NCBI GenBank assembly: GCA_002427525.1
Contig: DIRP01000003.1
Coordinates: 1 to 23,001, forward strand
Reading direction: 5' to 3'
Source: Bacteroidales bacterium UBA5433
Lineage (GTDB): Bacteria; Bacteroidota; Bacteroidia; Bacteroidales; UBA932
DNA length: 23,001 nt
Position 1 is the first letter of the stretch, and each line of letters begins with the position of its first letter. Under the pieces are notes generated by a model. That model did not search any database. It worked only from the letters and a program-made list of their open reading frames with translations, and had not been told where the DNA came from. A program made the position numbers and the translations under genes. Of the stretch, positions 6,469-14,627 are shown piece after piece.

Positions 6469-8501
6469 AAACATATTATACAGCAACAGACCTTGAAAAT
6501 ATGGAACACCTGCACTATGCGGCAGGACTTCCTCCCTACCTGAGGGGCCCCTACAGCACCATGTACCTTCTTAAACCATGGACAATCAGACAGTATGCGG
6601 GGTTTTCCACGGCCGAAGAATCGAATGCCTTTTACCGCAGAAACCTGGCGGCAGGGCAGAAGGGACTCTCGGTAGCCTTTGACCTGGCAACACACCGCGG
6701 GTACGATGCCGACCATCCGCGTGTTGTGGGAGACGTGGGTAAAGCCGGGGTAAGCATCTGTTCCGTGGAAGATATGAAAGTGCTCTTTGATCAGATACCG
6801 CTAAACCGTATGTCTGTTTCCATGACTATGAACGGAGCCGTATTGCCTATTATGGCTTTTTATATAGTGGCAGGTCAGGAGCAGGGAGCCACCCTGGAAG
6901 AGCTTACGGGAACCATCCAGAACGATATCTTAAAAGAATTCATGGTGCGGAATACGTACATTTATCCGCCTGAGTTTTCTATGCGTATCATTGGAGATAT
7001 TTTTACCTATACGGCACACAACATGCCCAAGTTCAACTCCATTTCTGTGTCGGGGTACCATATGCAGGAAGCCGGGGCTACCAGCGAGATAGAAATGGCT
7101 TATACCCTGGCAGACGGTTTGGAATACCTGCGTACGGGCGTAAAGGCGGGCATGAGTGTAGATGATTTTGCCCCCAGGATTTCTTTCTTCTGGGCTATTG
7201 GGATGGACCATTTTACGGAAATTGCCAAAATGCGCGCTGCCCGTATGCTATGGGCTAAAATTGTAAAAAGCTTTAATCCCAAAAATCCCAAATCCCTGTC
7301 GCTTAGAACCCATAGCCAGACTTCCGGATGGTCACTTACCGAACAGGACCCCTTTAACAACGTAGCCCGTACTTGTACAGAAGCTATGGCTGCTGCCCTG
7401 GGACATACCCAGAGCCTGCATACAAATGCCCTGGACGAGGCCATTGCGCTTCCTACGGATTTTTCTGCACGGATTGCTCGTAATACACAGCTTTACCTGC
7501 AAGACGAAACGGAGATTTGCCGGAGTATTGATCCCTGGGCAGGTTCGTACTATGTGGAAAGCCTGACGCACCAGATGGCTCATAAGGCCTGGGAATTAAT
7601 TCAGGAGATTGAAGATTTGGGCGGTATGGCCAAAGCCATAGAAACCGGGATTCCCAAGTTGAGGATTGAAGAAGCGGCAGCCCGTACACAAGCACGGATA
7701 GACGCCGGGGAACAGGTTGTGGTGGGAGTGAACAAGTACAAACTGGATAAAGAGGATCCTATTGAAATATTGGATGTTGACAACACCATGGTGCGTCTGT
7801 CGCAAATTGAAAGGTTACAGGAACTGAAGAAGAACAGGGACTCTGCAAAAACAGAAGCTTCCTTACAGGCGTTAACCCGGGCAGCAGAAGAACAATCCGG
7901 CAATTTGCTGGAATTGGCTGTTGAAGCAGCCCGTAACAGGGCAACGCTTGGAGAAATTTCCGATGCCTGTGAAAAGGTAGCCGGACGTTATAAAGCCGTA
8001 ATACGTATGAACAGAGGTGTATATTTAGCAGAATCAAAGGACGATTCGTCCTTTACAAAGGCCACTGAAATGGCACGCCGCTTTGCAGAAAGGGAAGGAC
8101 GGCAGCCGCGGATCATGGTTGCCAAACTGGGGCAGGACGGTCACGACCGCGGTGCCAAAGTTGTTGCAACCGGTTATGCAGACATAGGGTTTGACGTGGA
8201 CGTAGGACCTTTGTTCCAGACACCGGAAGAAGCAGCCCGTCAGGCAGTGGAAAACGACGTACACATTATTGGTGTATCGTCTTTGGCTGCCGGTCATAAA
8301 ACATTGGTTCCTCAGGTGGTGAATGCCTTGAAAGAAATGGGGCGCGAAGACATCCTGGTTATTGTAGGCGGTGTAATTCCGGCGCAGGATTACCAGGAAT
8401 TGTACGATGCAGGAGCTGTGGCCATTTTTGGTCCGGGAACTCCGGTTTCTTTGTGTGCTGTAAAAATGCTGGAATTGCTGGAACAGCAGTCAGAGGAATA
8501 G
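6465..8501 (+). CDS. mutB: methylmalonyl-CoA mutase large (alpha, catalytic) subunit
   Basis: The catalytic, adenosylcobalamin-dependent subunit. The substrate-binding barrel shows LRGPYSTMYLLKPWTIRQYA, STAEESNAFYRRNLAAGQ and KGLSVAFDLATHRGYDADH. The C-terminal B12 domain has KLGQDGHDRGAK with cobalt ligand His560, then SSLAAGHKTL and VIVGGVIPAQDY. At 678 aa it is shorter than the roughly 710-730 aa usual for the family. It begins almost directly at the EDLEGMEHL-like segment (here TDLENMEHL), so the N-terminal arm of about 35-40 residues that wraps round the small subunit is missing. The upstream frame lies inside mutA, and ATG 6465 in the ATGA overlap is the only sensible start. The stop overlaps the end of the convergent lipoate ligase by 12 nt. 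No epimerase or MeaB chaperone gene is nearby. Confidence 0.97.
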   Translation: MKTYYTATDLENMEHLHYAAGLPPYLRGPYSTMYLLKPWTIRQYAGFSTAEESNAFYRRNLAAGQKGLSVAFDLATHRGYDADHPRVVGDVGKAGVSICSVEDMKVLFDQIPLNRMSVSMTMNGAVLPIMAFYIVAGQEQGATLEELTGTIQNDILKEFMVRNTYIYPPEFSMRIIGDIFTYTAHNMPKFNSISVSGYHMQEAGATSEIEMAYTLADGLEYLRTGVKAGMSVDDFAPRISFFWAIGMDHFTEIAKMRAARMLWAKIVKSFNPKNPKSLSLRTHSQTSGWSLTEQDPFNNVARTCTEAMAAALGHTQSLHTNALDEAIALPTDFSARIARNTQLYLQDETEICRSIDPWAGSYYVESLTHQMAHKAWELIQEIEDLGGMAKAIETGIPKLRIEEAAARTQARIDAGEQVVVGVNKYKLDKEDPIEILDVDNTMVRLSQIERLQELKKNRDSAKTEASLQALTRAAEEQSGNLLELAVEAARNRATLGEISDACEKVAGRYKAVIRMNRGVYLAESKDDSSFTKATEMARRFAEREGRQPRIMVAKLGQDGHDRGAKVVATGYADIGFDVDVGPLFQTPEEAARQAVENDVHIIGVSSLAAGHKTLVPQVVNALKEMGREDILVIVGGVIPAQDYQELYDAGAVAIFGPGTPVSLCAVKMLELLEQQSEE

Positions 8502-9476
8502 TTCGTAGAGTCCTTCGGGGGGGATGTTGCGAAAATAATCGTCCCACACAAAAGGTTGCAGGCAGGTTGCAATGCCTTCACGTGTACGCGGACATCCCTG
8601 CAGTGCTTTTTCAATTTCTTCTGTTGGAGAAAAGAAAAAATAGTCTCCGTATATTTTGATGCTTTCAATGGTTCCGTGGGGGGCATTGAAGCATACTTCC
8701 ACATTGCCTCCCGGGAAGCGTTTCTTCCTAAGGAATTCCCACTTGTGCCGGCTGCCGTAATTCCAGGAAAACGTACTGTACCTGGTCTCGCACAAGGCTT
8801 CAATTACTTTGTATTCTTCCGGCTGCAGGGGCCTGTCGGAGGGCTTGCCGGCCATAGAACCGGTTACGTGCTCTTTAAGCAATTCCATGAAATGGAGGGC
8901 TGTTATTTCCGGTGGGAGGAATTCTGATAAATTGCAGACACTGCGCGGCCGGCTGCGTACGCCCCTGGTTTCTTCCCGGTCTTTAACCTGCAGGGCCCGG
9001 GAGAGGTCTTCCATACTGGCGCTGAAAAGTAACGTGCCGTGCATCAGGATCCTGTCTTTGTACCGGGCAATGGCATTCCCGGAAAACTTGCGGCCGTCCG
9101 TTACCAGATCGTTTCGGCCTTCCAGTTCTGCCTTAACACCTAATGTGTTCAAGACCTCCAGAATGGGACGTGTAAAGCGGGCAAATGTGCTGCCTGTATC
9201 CATGCCGGGAACGTACCTGTCTGTAAACGTATAATTGATGTTTCCCAGGTCGTGAAAAACAGCGCCGCCTCCGCTCAGGCGTCTGACTACGGGAATGTTG
9301 TGATCTTTCACATAGTGGAGGTTGATTTCGGAGAGGGTGTTTTGGTTCCTTCCCACAATGATGGAAGGAATGTTCCGCCACAAACGAAAACCAGGTTCTT
9401 GCTGCGTAGTAAGCAGGTATTCTTCTACGGCCAGATTCAGGTAGGGATCAGTTGTGTGATCTACGATGCACCGCAT
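8490..9476 (-). CDS. lplA: lipoate-protein ligase A family protein
   Basis: A 328-aa enzyme that attaches lipoate, via lipoyl-AMP, to E2 and GcvH proteins in the cytoplasm. The biotin/lipoate ligase fold carries the hallmark VVRRLSGGGAVFHDLGNINY (residues 63-82) and the catalytic Lys130 in TDGRKFSGNA, with MHGTLLFS after it. A C-terminal accessory domain (about 235-328, WNYGSRHKWEFLRKKRFPGG) is present as in LplA. I chose ATG 9476 (MRCIVDHTTDPYLNLAVEEY), which matches the family start; an ATG at 9533 would add 19 residues inside the PAP2 gene. It overlaps the PAP2 gene by 29 nt and is last in the hpt operon. Its end overlaps mutB on the other strand. The exact substrate (free lipoate or octanoyl transfer) is not decided by sequence alone. 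Confidence 0.9.
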   Translation of the reverse strand: MRCIVDHTTDPYLNLAVEEYLLTTQQEPGFRLWRNIPSIIVGRNQNTLSEINLHYVKDHNIPVVRRLSGGGAVFHDLGNINYTFTDRYVPGMDTGSTFARFTRPILEVLNTLGVKAELEGRNDLVTDGRKFSGNAIARYKDRILMHGTLLFSASMEDLSRALQVKDREETRGVRSRPRSVCNLSEFLPPEITALHFMELLKEHVTGSMAGKPSDRPLQPEEYKVIEALCETRYSTFSWNYGSRHKWEFLRKKRFPGGNVEVCFNAPHGTIESIKIYGDYFFFSPTEEIEKALQGCPRTREGIATCLQPFVWDDYFRNIPPEGLYELFL

Positions 9477-10047
9477 GGCGTTCGATTTTATGAAGAACCA
9501 GGTTGTATAGCCAAAAAACAAACCAACCGGCAAGCAGTCCCAGCAGGGCTCCGCACAGGACGTCCAACGGGAAATGCTTACCTACGTATATGCGGCTGTA
9601 CGAAACGAGTGTTGCCCAGGTATAGATAGAAACGGTGAACCATCTTTTGCGGTACAGCAGGCTGCTTAGGCAAGCCAACCCAAATACGTTGGCAGCATGG
9701 GAAGATACAAAGGAATACAAACCGCCTTTTCCTTCCAGCAAACGGAAAGTTCCTTCCCAGCCGGGTATGTGGGACGGGCGCAGGCGTTGGATACTTTCCT
9801 TTATGAGAGAGGAAGACAACTGGTCTGTAATCAGAAAAGTAAGCAAGATACCCAGTAGGGCGAGCAGGGCTTTTTTCCAGGGGAATACTAAAAAAAGACA
9901 TCCTGCAATGAGCAGGTACAAAGGAATCCAGACATAGATGTTGGAAAAGAATTTCATTACGGGGTCCAGAAAATTGCAATGCGCTCCGTTCAGGAAAAAG
10001 AACAGGGTATGGTCCAGTTCAACTATTGACTTGATAACAGATCCCAT
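9448..10047 (-). CDS. PAP2-family membrane phosphatase
   Basis: A 199-aa protein with about five or six hydrophobic membrane segments (around residues 12-30, 38-56, 58-76, 120-133, 137-150 and 163-185). It has the three phosphatase motifs of the PAP2 superfamily: KESIQRLRP (83-91), SFVSSHAAN (112-120, with SSH in place of PSGH) and SRIYVGKHFPLD (151-162). Members hydrolyse lipid phosphates such as undecaprenyl diphosphate, phosphatidic acid or lipid A phosphates at the outer face of the inner membrane. The substrate cannot be told here. It starts inside the end of obg (25-nt overlap) and overlaps lplA by 29 nt, so translation is probably coupled. The lone ATG start at 10047 fits, since the next Met is 30 residues inward. 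Confidence 0.87.
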   Translation of the reverse strand: MGSVIKSIVELDHTLFFFLNGAHCNFLDPVMKFFSNIYVWIPLYLLIAGCLFLVFPWKKALLALLGILLTFLITDQLSSSLIKESIQRLRPSHIPGWEGTFRLLEGKGGLYSFVSSHAANVFGLACLSSLLYRKRWFTVSIYTWATLVSYSRIYVGKHFPLDVLCGALLGLLAGWFVFWLYNLVLHKIERHAVHRRSHN

Positions 10048-11018
10048 ATTTTTTCCTTTAGAAGGGTGATGTTTTTCCCTGTTACGGAAGAAATGAGCAC
10101 TACAGGTAAGGAACGGGGTATGTGTTTTGCGATTTCTTTTTCACTTTCGCTATCCAGTAAATCAGTCTTTGTTACGGCCAGCATGCGTTGCTTGTCTAAT
10201 AGTTCCGGTTTGTATTTACGGAGTTCTTCCAGCAACACGTTGTATTCTGCTTTGATATCCGGGCTGGTGGCAGGAACTATAAAGAGCAACATGGAATTTC
10301 GTTCAATATGTCTTAGGAAACGGATTCCAAGTCCTTTCCCCCGGTGCGCTCCTTCAATAATACCGGGTATGTCTGCCATGACAAAGGACCTGTGATCGGA
10401 CAAGGCTACAATGCCCAGTTGCGGAACAAGGGTTGTGAACGGGTAATCTGCAATTTTGGGGCGGGCGGCAGAAACTGCCGAGAGCAATGTAGATTTGCCT
10501 GCGTTGGGGAATCCTACCAGGCCAACATCTGCCAGCAGTTTCAGTTCTAAAATAAACCACCCCTCTTCTCCTTCCAGCCCGGGTTGGGCATACCTGGGAG
10601 TCTGTCGTGTAGGGGATTTGAAATGGGTGTTTCCCAAACCTCCTTTTCCGCCGGTACACAAGGTGTATTCCTGTCCCGGCTCTGTCAATTCTGCCAGTAC
10701 ATCTTCGCTGTCTTCACGCTTTACAACCGTTCCTTCAGGAACTTCAATCCAAACGTCTTTACCGTCTGCCCCTGTGGCACAATTTCCCTTACCGGGCTCT
10801 CCGTGACCTGCCCGTATGTGTTTTTTGTATTTCAGGTGAATCAATGTCCAGAATTGCGGATTTACTCTTAGTATGATGTGTCCGCCCCGGCCTCCGTCCC
10901 CTCCGTCGGGGCCCCCTTTAGGGACATATTTTGCCCGCATCAGGTGGGCAGAGCCGGCGCCTCCCTTGCCTGAAGCACAAAAAATTTTCACATAGTCTAC
11001 AAAATTTGTGTCAGACAT
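10023..11018 (-). CDS. obg: GTPase Obg/CgtA
   Basis: A 331-aa essential GTPase involved in 50S subunit assembly and the stringent response. The glycine-rich Obg fold covers residues 1-160 (SGKGGAGSAHLMRAKYVPKG, GGPDGGDGGRGGH, CTGGKGGLGNTHF). The G domain has G1 GFPNAGKST (169-177), switch I PFTTLVPQLG, G3 DIPGIIEGAHRGKGLG (from 216), G4 TKTD and a G5-like SSVTG. There is no C-terminal OCT domain, as in many Gram-negatives. The start MSDTNFVDYVKIF is the conserved one and overlaps adk by 22 nt. It follows adk and hpt in the same operon, an arrangement known from Bacteroidales. Confidence 0.98.
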   Translation of the reverse strand: MSDTNFVDYVKIFCASGKGGAGSAHLMRAKYVPKGGPDGGDGGRGGHIILRVNPQFWTLIHLKYKKHIRAGHGEPGKGNCATGADGKDVWIEVPEGTVVKREDSEDVLAELTEPGQEYTLCTGGKGGLGNTHFKSPTRQTPRYAQPGLEGEEGWFILELKLLADVGLVGFPNAGKSTLLSAVSAARPKIADYPFTTLVPQLGIVALSDHRSFVMADIPGIIEGAHRGKGLGIRFLRHIERNSMLLFIVPATSPDIKAEYNVLLEELRKYKPELLDKQRMLAVTKTDLLDSESEKEIAKHIPRSLPVVLISSVTGKNITLLKEKIWDLLSSQ

Positions 11019-11572
11019 TGGTCAACCTGATTGAAGGTGTGTTCCGGAGTTTTTGAACTGTCAACCGTAACGAACTTTCCTTGTTTTTTATAATGGTCAA
11101 TGATGGGTTTTGTTTGGCTTTGGTAGGTGGCCAAGCGGTGCTTTACTTTGCTTATATCTGTGTCGTCGGCCCTGTTTTCAATGGTACCGCGTCTTAAGAT
11201 GCGGCTGGTACATGTTTCATCTGACAGATCCAGAAGAATCATCAGGTTCAAGGGTGCACCTTTTTCTGCAAGGAGCTTGTCAAGGGCTTTTGCCTGTTTT
11301 ACTGTACGGGGAAAGCCGTCAAAAAGGAAGCCGTGCATTTGGGGGTAGGCTTCCAGACTGGATGCAATCATGGAAACAACAATGCTATCCGATACAAGGT
11401 CTCCTCTTTCCAGAATGGGGGCTACTTGAAGTCCCAGCGGAGTATGAGCAGCAACCTCTTTTCTAAGCATTTCGCCTGTCGAGAAATGAATCAAGTCGTA
11501 TTTTTCTGCCATGATTTTGGCCAGCGTCCCTTTTCCGGACCCGGGAGGCCCGGCAACAATAATATTAAGCAT
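10997..11572 (-). CDS. adk: adenylate kinase
   Basis: Catalyses ATP + AMP to 2 ADP. The 191-aa sequence has the P-loop GPPGSGKGT (8-16), the AMP-binding FSTGEMLR (30-37), DGFPRT (85-90) and a LID reduced to RRGTIENRADDTD (127-139). This is the short form without the zinc-binding or 27-residue LID insertion, the form usual in Bacteroidota. It starts 3 nt after hpt ends and runs 22 nt into obg. With hpt it serves purine nucleotide supply. Confidence 0.97.
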   Translation of the reverse strand: MLNIIVAGPPGSGKGTLAKIMAEKYDLIHFSTGEMLRKEVAAHTPLGLQVAPILERGDLVSDSIVVSMIASSLEAYPQMHGFLFDGFPRTVKQAKALDKLLAEKGAPLNLMILLDLSDETCTSRILRRGTIENRADDTDISKVKHRLATYQSQTKPIIDHYKKQGKFVTVDSSKTPEHTFNQVDQCLTQIL

Positions 11573-11575
11573 GGT

Positions 11576-12112
11576 TTACTCTATTACGTATAAGTCTTTC
11601 AATTGTCTTCCCAGGTGGTTGTAATCAAGGCCGTATCCCACAACAAAATCATTGGGTATGCTAAAGCATGCATAATCAATGGGCTCTTGCTGCATGTAGG
11701 CATCCGGTTTGAACAACAGGGTACATACCAGAATCTGTTTGGGATTCTTTTTCAGCAAATCTTCTTTCAGTTTAACAATGGTACTTCCGCTATCCACCAC
11801 ATCCTCCACAATGACTACAGTTCTGTCGGTTATGTCGTAGCACAATCCCAAAATTTCTACGACCTTTCCTGTACTTTGTGTACCGCTATACGATGCCAGT
11901 TTGACAAAAGTAACTACACTGTCCAGATGAATGTGCTTCATTAGATCAGCAATAAACATAAACGATCCGTTTAGAATCCCAATGAAAACAGGGTTTTTCT
12001 CTTCTTTGAGGTCCCTGTTCAGTTCTCCGGCTATGCGTGCAATGGCTTTTTCAATATCTTTGTACGGGATATAAGTCCGGAAAGTTTTATCTTGAAGGGT
12101 TATGCGTTCCAT
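11576..12112 (-). CDS. hpt: hypoxanthine phosphoribosyltransferase
   Basis: Salvages hypoxanthine and guanine to IMP and GMP using PRPP. The 178-aa protein has GILNGSFMF (45-53), the PRPP-binding motif VVIVEDVVDSGST (99-111) and the base-specificity region DFVVGYGLDYNHLGRQLKDL near the end. It is the first gene of the hpt-adk-obg-PAP2-lplA operon. A TAATTTTG box lies only 4 nt before the ATG, so the mRNA would have almost no leader if that box is the promoter. It is divergent from purE, another purine gene, with 43 nt between start codons. Confidence 0.95.
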   Translation of the reverse strand: MERITLQDKTFRTYIPYKDIEKAIARIAGELNRDLKEEKNPVFIGILNGSFMFIADLMKHIHLDSVVTFVKLASYSGTQSTGKVVEILGLCYDITDRTVVIVEDVVDSGSTIVKLKEDLLKKNPKQILVCTLLFKPDAYMQQEPIDYACFSIPNDFVVGYGLDYNHLGRQLKDLYVIE

Positions 12113-12116
12113 TAGA

Positions 12117-12124
12117 CAAAATTA
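12117..12124 (-). promoter_or_regulatory. possible -7 box of the hpt operon
   Basis: TAATTTTG on the - strand is an exact TAnnTTTG match, ending 4 nt before the hpt ATG. No clear -33 element is seen. If used, the transcript would be leaderless or nearly so. Confidence 0.4.
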
Positions 12125-12129
12125 ATGAT

Positions 12130-12137
12130 TAAATTTG
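12130..12137 (+). promoter_or_regulatory. -7 box of purE
   Basis: TAAATTTG is an exact TAnnTTTG match, 18 nt before the purE ATG. It lies 5 bp from the opposing hpt box, so the two polymerases could not bind at once. Confidence 0.5.
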
Positions 12138-12155
12138 AATTTTAACAGTTAAAAC

Positions 12156-12668
12156 ATGAATCCTCAAGTAAGCATTATTATGGGCAGTTTGTCGGATATG
12201 CCCGTAATGGAAGAAGCAGCCCGTTTTCTGGATCAGATGGAAATTCCTTTCGAGATCCATGCCCTTTCTGCTCACCGCACGCCCGGTCGTGTTGCAGCTT
12301 ATGCAAAAGGGGCGGCTCAAAGAGGTGTAAAAGTGATTATTTCGGGTGCCGGAGGTGCTGCCCACCTACCGGGAGTTATAGCTGCTTATACCCGCCTTCC
12401 GGTTGTTGGAGTTCCCATCAAATCTGCACAATCTTTGGCCGGTCTGGATTCTGTTCTGTCCATATTGCAGATGCCGTCCGGGATTCCTGTGGCAACCATG
12501 GCTATAAACGGAGCCCGGAATGCTGCTATTTATGCGGCACGTATTCTGGCTCTTACAGATAACGTGCTGGCAGAAAAAATAACAGCATTTCAGGAATCCA
12601 TGGCAAATAAGGTTGAAGAGGCCAATACTTCACTTAAAGAGATCAAATACCGTTTTAAAATAGATTAA
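12156..12668 (+). CDS. purE: N5-carboxyaminoimidazole ribonucleotide mutase (class I PurE)
   Basis: Carries out the carboxyl shift to CAIR in de novo purine synthesis. The 170-aa protein has MGSLSD (9-14), the catalytic-loop SAHRTP (38-43), SGAGGAAHLPGVIAAYT (from 63) and LDSVLSILQMPSGIPVAT. These are class I features; class II enzymes, which use AIR and CO2 directly, have a different loop. The partner PurK is not in this window. It is divergent from hpt and followed after 51 nt by the helix-hairpin-helix gene, with no terminator seen between them. The C-terminal helix (EEANTSLKEIKYRF) is normal for the family. Confidence 0.97.
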   Translation: MNPQVSIIMGSLSDMPVMEEAARFLDQMEIPFEIHALSAHRTPGRVAAYAKGAAQRGVKVIISGAGGAAHLPGVIAAYTRLPVVGVPIKSAQSLAGLDSVLSILQMPSGIPVATMAINGARNAAIYAARILALTDNVLAEKITAFQESMANKVEEANTSLKEIKYRFKID

Positions 12669-12719
12669 TTATAAGTTAAACAGGGCTCATCAGAGGGGAG
12701 CGCACGTAGAGAAGAAATT

Positions 12720-14627
12720 ATGAGAATTGTTTTGGTGGTGCTGTTTTGCAGCATGGCATTTTGTGTAGTTCGTGCGCAGAATGCAGAAGTTTTATTGGAG
12801 GATCTGTCACAAAGCGAAGGCTTTTCAGTACACGATTTGGAAGAAATGCTGCAAACACGCAGCAACCTGAATGCGGCAACACAGGAAGATCTGGAATTGT
12901 TGGGGTTTCTGACCCCGTATCAGGTAGCTTCGCTGCTGGATTACAAAAACAGGTACGGGCTTTTTTTTACATGGCAGGAAGTGTTGTTGATTCCCGGATT
13001 TTCAGAAGAGGATACGGAGCTTTTGTCGTTGTTTTTTACGTTGGAAGAAGTGAAAAAATCCGGGAAGCCAGGTTTGCAATCGTTTCTTAAGGAAGGGAAA
13101 CACGCGCTCCTGCTCCAGACCGGTACTTTTTTCCCGCGGGGAACGGAGTACAGCCCCATTACACAACAGGAATATGCAAAAAAACCAAATTCCCGCTACC
13201 TGGGGCTTCCCTGGTACCGGTATGCCCGTTATGATTTTAAGTTAAGGAACAAGTACCGGTGGGGATTTGTTATGGAAAGCGACCCGGGAGAAAGGGCATT
13301 CGCAGATTTTATATCCTGTCACATACAGGCAAGCGAACTGGGTGTGCTAAAGACCCTTATTGTCGGAGATTTTCGGGCTCGTTTTGGTCAGGGGTTGCTA
13401 CTCTGGAACGGAACACAGTTTGGGAAAGCTTCATCTGTAGGGGCATTGTGCAATAAAGAGATGGGGTTTACGCCTTATACTTCCCGGGATGAAAACCGGT
13501 TTTTCCGGGGAGTCGCGGCTGCTTTTCAGTACAAAATCCTGTCTGTGGATGTGTTTTTCTCTTCCAGGGCTCTGGACGCCCGGGTAACGGAACAGGGGTT
13601 TACGTCTTTGGATCAGACAGGGTACCATAGAACTCCCTTGGAAGTTCAGAAAAAAAATGCATTGAAAGCCTACGTGGCCGGCGTACATGTTTCCTGCAAG
13701 GGCTACAACTGGAAAATTGGTGTAACGGCTGTAGGGTATGGATACGACCAACCGGATGCCGGTACCGTTACGTATTACAACATGTATAAAAACAGGACCT
13801 TGCCGTTTGGCGGTATGTCTGCTGATTTTGGACTGCGTTGGCGTTCGTTGCGTTTTTTCTCAGAAGCGGCACTTGACCTGGGGAAGGCTCCTGCTGTGGT
13901 GGCAGGGGTTATTCATTACGGCCAAGACGGCAACCACTCGGGTCTGTTACTCCGTTATTTTTCTCCCCGTTATACGGCTGCTTATGGAGCTCCGTTGGGA
14001 AGAAACAGCAGTTCTTCCAACGAATGGAGCGTACAGCTGGCGACTACGCGGTCGCTTTTCAACAGGTGGAAACTGGATGGCAGTCTGTGGGCATTCCGGT
14101 TCCCGGAACCTCGGTACTTGTGCCGGGAGCCTTCTTACGGATGGGATACGCGTGTGCAGGTATACAAAAACAAGCACCGGTTTTTGTTACGCCAACAAAG
14201 AGCCTTGTCTGACAAGGGCATTCTGGATAAAACTTCTCTTTCCCTGAGAACAGGGTTTGCGCTTTCGGACAGTTTTACTCTGGTGTTGCGTTCCGATGGG
14301 ACGTACTGCTATTTGCACGAAAACCCGGGGGACTGGGGTGTAGCTGCTTATGCAGAATTGGAATACGACAACGGCAAAGGAAAAATCAGGGGATCTTTTC
14401 GTGCTTCCTGTTTTTATACAGGCTCTTGGGAGAGCAGGATCTACCTGTATGAACGGGATGTGTTGTACGGTTTTTCTATTCCGGCTTTGTACGGGAAAGG
14501 AATAAGAAGCTACCTGAACTTAAGGTACACGCCTGTCAGTTTTTTGGATTTGTGGTTCAAGGTTGCTTGTACCTTGAAAGAAACGGTTGCCATACAAACG
14601 AAAATCCAGCTTAGGATTCGTTTTTGA
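12720..14627 (+). CDS. secreted helix-hairpin-helix protein with probable outer-membrane beta-barrel
   Basis: A 635-aa protein with a signal peptide (MRIVLVVLFCSMAFCVVRAQ, cleavage likely after Ala19). Next is a ComEA-like double helix-hairpin-helix (about 49-105: LNAATQEDLELLGFLTPYQV, then FFTWQEVLLIPGFSEED). The remaining 500 residues are rich in alternating aromatic and polar residues (YRYARYDFKLRNKYRWGF, YLNLRYTPVSFLDLWFK) and end in IQLRIRF, an aromatic C-terminus typical of outer-membrane barrels. Families of this layout occur widely in Bacteroidota without an agreed function. The HhH part suggests DNA or protein contact in the periplasm, and a role in DNA uptake is speculation. It follows purE by 51 nt and overlaps the convergent kinase gene by 17 nt. 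Signal peptide and HhH are clear; the barrel is inferred from composition. Confidence 0.75.
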   Translation: MRIVLVVLFCSMAFCVVRAQNAEVLLEDLSQSEGFSVHDLEEMLQTRSNLNAATQEDLELLGFLTPYQVASLLDYKNRYGLFFTWQEVLLIPGFSEEDTELLSLFFTLEEVKKSGKPGLQSFLKEGKHALLLQTGTFFPRGTEYSPITQQEYAKKPNSRYLGLPWYRYARYDFKLRNKYRWGFVMESDPGERAFADFISCHIQASELGVLKTLIVGDFRARFGQGLLLWNGTQFGKASSVGALCNKEMGFTPYTSRDENRFFRGVAAAFQYKILSVDVFFSSRALDARVTEQGFTSLDQTGYHRTPLEVQKKNALKAYVAGVHVSCKGYNWKIGVTAVGYGYDQPDAGTVTYYNMYKNRTLPFGGMSADFGLRWRSLRFFSEAALDLGKAPAVVAGVIHYGQDGNHSGLLLRYFSPRYTAAYGAPLGRNSSSSNEWSVQLATTRSLFNRWKLDGSLWAFRFPEPRYLCREPSYGWDTRVQVYKNKHRFLLRQQRALSDKGILDKTSLSLRTGFALSDSFTLVLRSDGTYCYLHENPGDWGVAAYAELEYDNGKGKIRGSFRASCFYTGSWESRIYLYERDVLYGFSIPALYGKGIRSYLNLRYTPVSFLDLWFKVACTLKETVAIQTKIQLRIRF

